From the NCBI GenBank assembly GCA_021767625.1, contig JAASTB010000180.1, positions 1-5,182 on the forward strand: a stretch of 5,182 nucleotides of DNA, in the 5' to 3' direction. The position numbers and the translations under genes are program-made. How positions within the stretch are numbered: the stretch's first letter is position 1; each line of letters opens with the position of its first letter. This DNA is from Wenzhouxiangella sp. Its GTDB lineage: Bacteria; Pseudomonadota; Gammaproteobacteria; Xanthomonadales; Wenzhouxiangellaceae. Shown piece after piece: positions 1-4,886 of this stretch. The notes below the pieces were generated by a model. That model ran no database searches and was not told the origin of the DNA. It was given only the letters and a program-made list of their open reading frames with translations.

Positions 1-27
1 CCGAGGAGCGCCAGTAGGAATAAAGGA
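1..27. other. Short stretch downstream of fahA at the window edge
   Basis: On the minus strand these bases follow the fahA stop. They show no ATG or GTG, no hairpin and no heptamer unit. A following gene such as maiA could begin beyond the edge, but nothing here demonstrates it. Confidence 0.5.
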
Positions 28-1014
28 TCATCGCTCGTACTGAACCACTTTCTGCTCGATGGCACCGAAAATGGACTCGCCGTCGCGGGTTTTCATCTCG
101 ATGCGCACCACGTCGCCGAAGTCCATGAACGGCGTGCTCGGCTTGCCGTCGGCGATGATCTCCAGCATGCGCTTCTCGGCCAGGCAGGAGGCGCCGCGGC
201 TGGTGTCCTGGTTGGCGATCGTGCCCGAGCCCACCAGTGAGCCGGCCGCCAGCGGGCGGCTCTTGGCCGCATGGGCGACCAGTTCGGCGAAGCTGAACTG
301 CATGTCCTCGCCGGCTTCCGGTTCGCCGAAGAGTTCACCGTTGAGATGGGTCAGCAGCGGCAGATTGAGCTTGGTGTCCTGCCAGGCGTCACCCAGTTCG
401 TCGGGAGTGACCACCACCGGCGCCAGCGCCGAGCGGGGCTTGGACTGGAGGAAGCCGAAGCCCTTGGCCAGTTCGCCAGGGATCAGGTTGCGCAGCGAGA
501 CGTCATTGAGGATGGTCACCAGCTGGATGTGCTCGACGCACTCCTCGGGCGTAGCGCCCATCGGCACGTCGTCGGTGAAAACGCCGATCTCGGATTCGAA
601 GTCGATACCCCATTCGGTCGAGGCCATGGTGATGGGGTCGTGCGGCGCCAGGAAACCGTCGGATACGGCCTGATACATCAGCGGGTCGGTGAAGAAGCTC
701 TCCGGTACCTCGGCGCCGCGCGCCTTGCGCACGCGCTCGACGTGCGGCAGGTAGGCCGATCCGTCGACGAACTGGAAGCAGCGCGGCAGCGGGGCGGCGA
801 GCCGATCGATGTCCAGATCGAAGCTGCCCTCGGCCGTGCCGTTCATGAGGTCTTCATAGAGGCTGGCCAGGCGCGGGGCAGCCGCGTCCCAGTCGTCGAG
901 CGCAGCCTGGAGCGTCGGGGCGATATCCGTTGCGTGAACTCCCCGGGTGAGGTCTCGATTGACGACGATCAGCGTACCGTCTCTGCCGCCTTCTTTTAAC
1001 GTTGCTAGTTTCAT
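28..1014 (-). CDS. fahA: Fumarylacetoacetate hydrolase (short bacterial form)
   Basis: Predicted last enzyme of tyrosine/homogentisate breakdown, hydrolysing fumarylacetoacetate to fumarate and acetoacetate in the cytoplasm. The protein has 328 residues, shorter than the roughly 420-residue animal-type enzyme. An N-terminal part (about 1-75) precedes the FAH fold. By eye alignment to mammalian FAH, D84 and H91 fall where its metal ligand and catalytic His lie (D84-x6-H91), E140 and E142 match the ExE metal pair, and D171 in the NDVSLRN segment matches the NDWSARD Asp. The GSGTIANQ segment (263-269) matches the conserved GSGTI-type loop. The ATG start gives the typical MKLATLKEGGRDGTL opening; the ribosome site is weak. 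It lies 233 bp downstream of hmgA, so it may be co-transcribed or have its own promoter. Family and pathway are secure from context; another FAH-fold hydrolase activity is a remote alternative. Confidence 0.93.
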   Translation of the reverse strand: MKLATLKEGGRDGTLIVVNRDLTRGVHATDIAPTLQAALDDWDAAAPRLASLYEDLMNGTAEGSFDLDIDRLAAPLPRCFQFVDGSAYLPHVERVRKARGAEVPESFFTDPLMYQAVSDGFLAPHDPITMASTEWGIDFESEIGVFTDDVPMGATPEECVEHIQLVTILNDVSLRNLIPGELAKGFGFLQSKPRSALAPVVVTPDELGDAWQDTKLNLPLLTHLNGELFGEPEAGEDMQFSFAELVAHAAKSRPLAAGSLVGSGTIANQDTSRGASCLAEKRMLEIIADGKPSTPFMDFGDVVRIEMKTRDGESIFGAIEQKVVQYER

Positions 1015-1019
1015 GATTG

Positions 1020-1031
1020 ATCCGCTTCGAA
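1020..1031 (-). repeat. 12-mer shared with the hmgA upstream region, copy 1
   Basis: TTCGAAGCGGAT on the minus strand, five bases before the fahA ATG. It is identical to 2406-2417. Confidence 0.7.
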
Positions 1032-1051
1032 TGAGTTTCTTGGGGTCCGTA

Positions 1052-1073
1052 AGCGCATTGGCGCTAGATTGTA
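1052..1073 (-). promoter_or_regulatory. Possible weak internal promoter region for fahA
   Basis: On the minus strand TACAAT (1073-1068) matches five of six bases of a -10 box and lies directly next to array A, which occupies the -35 position without a good -35 hexamer. Immediately downstream is a perfect small dyad, AGCGC-ATTG-GCGCT (1052-1065), near the expected transcription start. A start near 1061 would give a leader of about 47 bases. Confidence 0.25.
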
Positions 1074-1108
1074 TTCAAGGTTTCAGGATTCAGGTTTCAG
1101 GTTTCAGG
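1074..1108 (-). repeat. Heptamer array A, five units
   Basis: Plus-strand units are TTCAAGG, TTTCAGG, ATTCAGG, TTTCAGG, TTTCAGG, directly abutting. On the fahA transcript strand this reads as CCTGAAA repeats, about 60 bp before the fahA start. It is oriented opposite to array B, from which it is separated by 98 bp. Confidence 0.9.
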
Positions 1109-1131
1109 AAAAACGAAAAAGTGGTTCCGGA

Positions 1132-1195
1132 ATGCCTTCCCTAGGACGCAGATGTCAGCACGACATCATGCTTTCCGGCAACGATCCAAAGGCAT
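1132..1195. repeat. Nested dyad between arrays A and B
   Basis: ATGCCTT (1132-1138) is complemented by AAGGCAT (1189-1195). Inside it GATGTC (1151-1156) and GACATC (1162-1167) form a 6-bp stem with a 5-base loop. The centres of these dyads and of the A/B array pair (about 1157.5, 1159 and 1163.5) nearly coincide, so the whole 1074-1241 block is close to one concentric inverted structure. No reading frame of interest is present. Confidence 0.65.
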
Positions 1196-1206
1196 CGCCA
1201 AACGCC

Positions 1207-1241
1207 CCTGAAACCTGAACCCTGAAACCTGAAACCTAAGA
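1207..1241 (+). repeat. Heptamer array B, four units plus one decayed
   Basis: Units CCTGAAA, CCTGAAC, CCTGAAA, CCTGAAA, then a decayed CCTAAGA, ending six bases short of the hmgA stop codon. Pairing its four good units with the reverse complement of array A gives 26 matches in 28 positions. Confidence 0.9.
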
Positions 1242-1247
1242 ACGTCG

Positions 1248-2375
1248 TCAGTTCTTCGGCTTCCAACTATCCACGTAGCCGGTCCACTCGATTTTCTCGG
1301 CTGCTTCGGTGACGTCGAGGGCGTCGCGCGTATCGAGCATGACGGCGACTTCCTCGGTCTTGTCCGTCTTGGGCGTGAAGGCGTTGTTCATCGCCTTCGG
1401 ATGCGGTCCGTGGGTGAAGCCGCAGGGGTGGTGCGTCATCATGCCCGGGTGGATGTTGTCGCGCGAGAAGAAGTTGCCGGCGTGGTAGAACAGCACTTCG
1501 TCGTAGTCGTCGTTGTTGTGGAAGAACGGCACCTTGAGCGCGTCCTCGCTCGACTCGAACGGGCGCGGCGTGAAGGTGCAGATGACGAAGCGATGCGCCA
1601 CGAACGTGGTGTGTGCCGACGGCGGCAGGTGATAGCGGTGGCTCATCAGCGGGCGGATGTCGCGCCAGTTGATGCGCACCGGCATCAGGTCGCCCTTCCA
1701 GCCGACGGCGTCGAGCGGGTTGAACGGGTAGGTGATGGTCGAGATCTGGTGACGTCGCTTGACCAGCACCTTCCACTCGTCCTCGCCCTGCTGGGCGCGG
1801 AAGGCGTCGTCGATTTCCGGGGTGTCGAGCATGGCCGGATCGAAGATGGCGTGCGGACCGACCAGGCCCTTTTCGGGCAGCATGTAGCTGGAGTTGGTCG
1901 CCTCGATGAGCAGCATCTCGACGGGGCCGTCGGACTCGATGCGCCACATGGTGCCGCGCGGCAGCATGATGTAATCGCCGTCGCGGAAGGACATGTGCCC
2001 GAAGTCGCAGTACAGTTCGCCGGCGCCGTCGTGGATGAACAGCAGTTCATCGCCGTCGCCGTTGCGCACCAGGTGATCCATCTTGCCGTCCGAATGCCAG
2101 CAGCGGAACTTGCAGTGGGCGTTGCTGAGCAGCTCGGCGGCCTGCCAGGGCGATCCCACGTTGTCGTCGAGTTTGGTGGTGTCGAAGGCGCGCGGCTGCA
2201 GCGGGCCCTCGAAGTCGGTCCAGCCCGTGGGCATGTGCTGGTGGTAGAAGTGCGTGGCCGGGCCGAAAAAGCCTTCCTTGCCCATCTCGCGCTCAAACGT
2301 GCCTTCGGGCAGGTTGGTGTGCGCCTGCCGGCTGGCCTTGCCTTCCACCTTGGAATGAGAAATCCACTTCTTCAT
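1248..2375 (-). CDS. hmgA: Homogentisate 1,2-dioxygenase (short form)
   Basis: Non-haem Fe(II) dioxygenase that opens the homogentisate ring to 4-maleylacetoacetate. The 375-residue product belongs to the shorter bacterial branch of the family; the human and Pseudomonas type is about 430-445 residues. It is a double cupin: residues about 105-145 form the first barrel (ELLFIHDGAGELYCDFG) and about 284-330 the second. The likely iron site is H286 (FFHNN), E293 (YDEVLF) and H322 (THGPHP), as in the family's His-Glu-His set, although the first spacing is 7 residues rather than 6 as in the human enzyme. The ATG at 2375 has a clear GGAGG site five bases upstream. It lies 121 bp downstream of hppD, whose product is its substrate. 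The stop is followed within a few bases by a heptamer array. No disrupted motif was seen. Confidence 0.95.
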   Translation of the reverse strand: MKKWISHSKVEGKASRQAHTNLPEGTFEREMGKEGFFGPATHFYHQHMPTGWTDFEGPLQPRAFDTTKLDDNVGSPWQAAELLSNAHCKFRCWHSDGKMDHLVRNGDGDELLFIHDGAGELYCDFGHMSFRDGDYIMLPRGTMWRIESDGPVEMLLIEATNSSYMLPEKGLVGPHAIFDPAMLDTPEIDDAFRAQQGEDEWKVLVKRRHQISTITYPFNPLDAVGWKGDLMPVRINWRDIRPLMSHRYHLPPSAHTTFVAHRFVICTFTPRPFESSEDALKVPFFHNNDDYDEVLFYHAGNFFSRDNIHPGMMTHHPCGFTHGPHPKAMNNAFTPKTDKTEEVAVMLDTRDALDVTEAAEKIEWTGYVDSWKPKN

Positions 2376-2380
2376 GACTG

Positions 2381-2385
2381 CCTCC
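2381..2385 (-). promoter_or_regulatory. Ribosome binding site of hmgA
   Basis: GGAGG on the minus strand, five bases before the hmgA ATG. It allows hmgA to be translated independently even though a structured repeat lies between it and hppD. Confidence 0.75.
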
Positions 2386-2405
2386 GAATTGGCTGTCTTG
2401 GATGC

Positions 2406-2417
2406 ATCCGCTTCGAA
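2406..2417 (-). repeat. 12-mer shared with the fahA upstream region, copy 2
   Basis: TTCGAAGCGGAT on the minus strand, 30 bases before the hmgA ATG. It overlaps a perfect 10-bp palindrome, GGATGCATCC (2400-2409), that is absent from the fahA copy. Confidence 0.7.
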
Positions 2418-2440
2418 GACTTCAGGTTCGGGTCAGGCTC

Positions 2441-2465
2441 CAGGAGCGGCGCTGACCCGCTCCTG
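2441..2465 (-). repeat. GC-rich hairpin in the hppD-hmgA gap
   Basis: CAGGAGCGG (2441-2449) and CCGCTCCTG (2457-2465) are perfectly complementary with a 7-base loop. An alternative perfect 8-bp pairing, CGGGTCAG (2429-2436) with CTGACCCG (2452-2459), uses overlapping bases. No run of U follows in the direction of hppD transcription, so it is not a standard intrinsic terminator; RNA processing or stabilisation between the two genes is possible. Confidence 0.65.
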
Positions 2466-2489
2466 AAACCTGAACCCTGAACCCTGAAA
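2462..2489 (+). repeat. Heptamer array C, four units
   Basis: Units CCTGAAA, CCTGAAC, CCTGAAC, CCTGAAA, lying seven bases beyond the hppD stop. Opposed, decayed units (CTTCAGG, TTCGGG, TCAGG) occur at 2420-2437, so the array forms one side of an imperfect inverted repeat around a GC-rich hairpin. Confidence 0.9.
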
Positions 2490-2496
2490 CCTTCTC

Positions 2497-3543
2497 TTAA
2501 AGTACGCCGCGCTTTTCCTGGTCGCGCTCGATGGCTTCGAACAGGGCGGTGAAGTTGCCCTCGCCGAACCCTTCGTTGCCCTTGCGCTGAATGATCTCGA
2601 AGAAGATCGGACCGATATTGGTCTTGGTGAAGATCTGCAGCAACTGCTTGTTCGAGTCGTTCGGGTCGGCGTCGATCAGGATTTTGTTCTTGCGCATGCG
2701 CTCGACGTCCTCGCCGTGGTTCGGAATGCGCTCGTCGATGACGTCGTAATAGGTGTCGGGCGTGTCGAGGAACTCGACGCCCTTCTCGCGCAGCGCCTCG
2801 ACCGTTTCATAGATGCGGTCGGTGTAGAGCGCGATGTGCTGGACGCCTTCACCTTTGTACTCGTCCAGGTATTCGTTGATCTGGCTCTTGGGGTCTTCGG
2901 ACTCGTTGATCGGGATGGCGATCTTGGTCGTGGGCGAGGTCATGGCCTTGGACTTCAGGCCGGTGGCCTTGCCCTTGATGTCGAAGTACTTGACTTCGAA
3001 GAAGCCGAACAGGTCCTCGTAGAAGGACGCCCACTGACCCATGTTGCCGTTGTAGACGTTGTGGGTGAGGTGGTCGATGAAGTTCATGCTCACGCCTTCG
3101 GGATGGCGGTCGACGGACGGGTCGAAGTCGAAGTGGCGGTCGACGTCTTCCTCGCCGCTGGTGAGATACAGCACGGAACCGCCAATGCCCTCGATGCAGG
3201 GCACGTCGATCGGCAGGGTGTCGGGCTTGTTCTCGATGTCCTTGGCGCCCTTGGCGCGGACGGCCTCGTGGGCGGCCTTCGGATCGGTCACGCGCATCGC
3301 GAACCCGGTGCAGCACGGGCCGTGCGCGGCGGCGAAGTCGCTGGCGAACGAGTCGCTGCTCTCGTTGACCAGGAAGTTGATGCCGCCCTGGCGATACAGG
3401 GTGACCGGCTGTTCCTTGTGCCGCGCGACGGCCGTGAAACCGAGCTGCTGGAAAAGATCGTGCAGCAACGCCGGTTCGGGCGCGGCGAACTCGATGAATT
3501 CGAACTGCTCGACGCCGAGCGGATTGGGGCGGGACTGCGTCAT
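2497..3543 (-). CDS. hppD: 4-hydroxyphenylpyruvate dioxygenase
   Basis: Fe(II)-dependent dioxygenase converting 4-hydroxyphenylpyruvate to homogentisate, the committed step of tyrosine catabolism. With the ATG at 3543 it has 348 residues, normal for bacterial HPPD. The N-terminal VOC domain spans about 10-130 and the catalytic VOC domain about 150-348. The metal triad is visible as H158 (FIDHLTHNVYNG), H236 (GEGVQHIALY) and E316 (GPIFFEIIQRKG). The C-terminus GFGEGNFTALFEAIERDQ and the RRGVL-like end (KRGVL) are hallmark HPPD sequence. An in-frame TTG at 3561 would add six residues, but AAGGAG eight bases before the ATG at 3543 favours MTQSRPNPLG as the true start. It is first in the minus-strand cluster with hmgA and fahA and is divergent from a MarR regulator. 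A strong promoter with an embedded dyad precedes it. Confidence 0.97.
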   Translation of the reverse strand: MTQSRPNPLGVEQFEFIEFAAPEPALLHDLFQQLGFTAVARHKEQPVTLYRQGGINFLVNESSDSFASDFAAAHGPCCTGFAMRVTDPKAAHEAVRAKGAKDIENKPDTLPIDVPCIEGIGGSVLYLTSGEEDVDRHFDFDPSVDRHPEGVSMNFIDHLTHNVYNGNMGQWASFYEDLFGFFEVKYFDIKGKATGLKSKAMTSPTTKIAIPINESEDPKSQINEYLDEYKGEGVQHIALYTDRIYETVEALREKGVEFLDTPDTYYDVIDERIPNHGEDVERMRKNKILIDADPNDSNKQLLQIFTKTNIGPIFFEIIQRKGNEGFGEGNFTALFEAIERDQEKRGVL

Positions 3544-3551
3544 GATTCGGT

Positions 3552-3557
3552 CTCCTT
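3552..3557 (-). promoter_or_regulatory. Ribosome binding site deciding the hppD start
   Basis: Read on the minus strand this is AAGGAG, followed by eight bases and then the ATG ending at 3543. It overlaps the region that would be coding if the in-frame TTG at 3561 were used, so it argues for the shorter 348-residue HppD. Confidence 0.85.
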
Positions 3558-3629
3558 GCAACTGTGCGTTTCGACGAAAGGCGAATGATTGAATGAGCGG
3601 GCAATGAATGCTCTTGCCTCGGACCCGTG

Positions 3630-3658
3630 ATATTAGTTACATTTGTAACTGTTTTCAA
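3630..3658 (-). promoter_or_regulatory. Sigma70-type promoter for hppD
   Basis: On the minus strand TTGAAA (3658-3653) is followed by exactly 17 bp and then TAATAT (3635-3630). This is a five-of-six match at -35 and a four-of-six match at -10 with ideal spacing. The predicted start of transcription is near 3623, giving an 80-base leader before the hppD ATG. It is the best promoter in the window, is oriented into hppD-hmgA-fahA, and its spacer is occupied almost entirely by the 16-bp dyad. The start site is inferred, not observed. Confidence 0.8.
3635..3650. promoter_or_regulatory. Perfect 16-bp dyad, probable MarR operator
   Basis: AGTTACA, TT, TGTAACT: perfect 7-bp arms around a 2-bp centre. 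Length and symmetry fit the site of a dimeric winged-helix MarR protein. The dyad lies inside the -35/-10 spacer of the hppD promoter and its left end overlaps the last base of the -10 box, so a bound dimer should block RNA polymerase. It is also 31 bp upstream of the marR ATG, which suggests autoregulation. No second copy of the dyad was found by reading the rest of the window. Operator function is inferred from position and symmetry. Confidence 0.75.
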
Positions 3659-3680
3659 GCCGGACCGTACCTCTTCGACC

Positions 3681-4115
3681 ATGCTCGACCTCGAGGATTT
3701 CCTTCCCTACCGCCTGTCCGTGCTTTCCAACCGGATAAGCAACGGCATCGCCCGCACCTACCAGTCGCGCTTCGACCTGAGCGTGACCGAGTGGCGGGTC
3801 ATCGCCATCGTCGGACGCTATCCCGGGGTCACCGCCACCGAGGTCGCCGAGCGCGCGGCGATGGACAAGGTGGCCGTCAGCCGGGCGGTCTCGAGGCTGC
3901 TCGACGCGGGTCGGCTCGAACGCCGCGAGAATCATCCTGATCGCCGGGCCAAACGGCTCTACCTCAGCGAGGAGGGCGAGTCGATCCACGACGCCATCGT
4001 GCCCGCCGCGCTGGCCTTCGAGCGCGACCTGCTCGAAGCGCTCGAGCCCGAGGAACGGCGTCGCTTTCTCGACAGCCTCGAGCGGCTGGCTGAAGCCGCC
4101 GAGCGTCACTGCTGA
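3681..4115 (+). CDS. MarR-family transcriptional regulator of the tyrosine genes
   Basis: A 144-residue winged helix-turn-helix regulator, the usual size for MarR proteins, expected to act as a DNA-binding dimer released by a small phenolic or aromatic ligand. Helices for dimerisation lie at about 5-30 and 105-143. The DNA-binding part covers about 35-97: TEWRVIAIVGRYPGVTATEV, then a recognition helix around DKVAVSRAVSRLLDAG (62-77), then a wing with the family D-x-R signature (D87, R89) in HPDRRAKRLYLS. A GTG at 3627 could extend it by 18 residues, but that would make the operator and hppD -10 coding; the ATG at 3681 gives the common MLDLEDFLPYRLSVLSNRIS opening. No clear Shine-Dalgarno precedes either start. 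It is divergent from hppD, with a dyad between them, so control of hppD-hmgA-fahA is likely. The ligand is unknown; homogentisate or 4-hydroxyphenylpyruvate are reasonable guesses. Confidence 0.9.
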   Translation: MLDLEDFLPYRLSVLSNRISNGIARTYQSRFDLSVTEWRVIAIVGRYPGVTATEVAERAAMDKVAVSRAVSRLLDAGRLERRENHPDRRAKRLYLSEEGESIHDAIVPAALAFERDLLEALEPEERRRFLDSLERLAEAAERHC

Positions 4116-4130
4116 GCGCCGGATCGGTCC

Positions 4131-4832
4131 GTGTCCTTCGAGGTCCTGCTGCGCGACGAATGGCTGTGCGCGGTCAACAAGCCGACCGGCATCATGGTTC
4201 ACCGCAGCAGCATCGGCACCGATCGTGAATTCGTGATGCAGAACCTGCGCGACCAGATCGGACAGCGCGTGTGGCCCGTGCACCGCCTCGATCGGGCCAC
4301 TTCCGGCGTGCTGCTGTTCGCCCTCGATCCCGAAACCGCCAGGGAACTCGGGCAGGCCTTCATGGGCCGCCGCGTCGACAAGCGCTACCTCGCGGTCGTT
4401 CGGGGCTGGACGCAAGAGCAGGGCAGCGTCGACCATCCGCTCGCGCGGCACAAGAACGCCGAGCCGCGTGAAGCCCGGACCCGTTACGAACGCCTGGCGA
4501 CCTGCGAACTGCCCATCCCGGTCGGCGGTTTCGAGAACGCTCGCTATTCGCTGCTCGAGGCCATGCCCGAAACCGGCCGTCGTCACCAGATCCGGCGCCA
4601 TCTCAAGCACATGTCCCACCACCTGATCGGCGACACCACCTACGGCGACGGCCGCCACAACCGCGTTTTCCGCCAGCATCTCGCCTGCCACCGAATGCTC
4701 CTGCACGCCAGCCGGCTCGAGCTCGAGCACCCGCGAGCCGGCGGCCGCCTCCGTCTGGAAGCCCCCCTGGCCGGCGAATTCGCCCGCATCGCCGACGAAG
4801 TCTTCGGCTGGCCGCAACCTACGGCACGTTGA
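4131..4832 (+). CDS. truC: tRNA pseudouridine synthase, TruC type (RluA superfamily)
   Basis: Predicted to isomerise uridine 65 of some tRNAs to pseudouridine. The 233-residue protein has no S4 RNA-binding domain at the N-terminus, as expected for TruC. The opening DEWLCAVNKPTGIMVHRS (9-26) and DQIGQRVWPVHRLDRATSGVL (41-61) closely follow E. coli TruC as I recall it. D54 in HRLDR is the catalytic Asp. TGRRHQIRRHL (148-158), GDTTYGD (167-173) and LLHASRLEL (190-198) are the further RluA-family motifs. The start is a GTG 15 bp after the marR stop with only a weak upstream purine tract. The close spacing suggests co-transcription with marR, although the two functions are unrelated. RluA or another RluA-family member is the alternative; the VHRS and RDQIGQ segments favour TruC. 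Confidence 0.9.
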   Translation: MSFEVLLRDEWLCAVNKPTGIMVHRSSIGTDREFVMQNLRDQIGQRVWPVHRLDRATSGVLLFALDPETARELGQAFMGRRVDKRYLAVVRGWTQEQGSVDHPLARHKNAEPREARTRYERLATCELPIPVGGFENARYSLLEAMPETGRRHQIRRHLKHMSHHLIGDTTYGDGRHNRVFRQHLACHRMLLHASRLELEHPRAGGRLRLEAPLAGEFARIADEVFGWPQPTAR

Positions 4833-4852
4833 CCCCTGCGATAAACTCACGG

Positions 4853-4873
4853 CCTGAAACCTGAAACCTGAAA
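4853..4873 (+). repeat. Heptamer array D, three perfect units
   Basis: Three identical CCTGAAA units in the truC to carboxypeptidase gap, ending 13 bp before the carboxypeptidase ATG. No opposed TTTCAGG array is present, so this copy is a half element compared with the hmgA-fahA gap. Confidence 0.9.
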
Positions 4874-4886
4874 CTTGGATATAGCC

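Noticed and set aside
271..999. Plus-strand open frames opposite fahA
   Set aside because: Shadow frames of the conserved hydrolase; no ribosome site or family resemblance.
1074..1241. Heptamer arrays as a CRISPR array
   Set aside because: Units are 7 bp and abut without spacers, and no cas genes are present.
1401..2480. Long plus-strand open frame opposite hmgA
   Set aside because: It is antisense to a clearly conserved homogentisate dioxygenase, has the low-complexity Val/Ala/Glu/Arg composition typical of a GC-rich shadow frame, and runs through heptamer array C.
2716..3588. Plus-strand open frame opposite hppD
   Set aside because: Antisense to an intact HPPD with a full metal triad; Val/Asp/Leu-rich shadow translation without domain features.
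3583..3610. GAATGA-like direct repeats in the hppD leader
   Set aside because: Three imperfect short copies with uneven spacing (8 and 11 bp) in an AT-richer leader; too short to separate from chance.
3627..3680. Extended marR start at the GTG
   Set aside because: It would make the operator and the hppD -10 box coding, adds residues not usual for the family, and has no ribosome site. The ATG at 3681 gives the family-like N-terminus.
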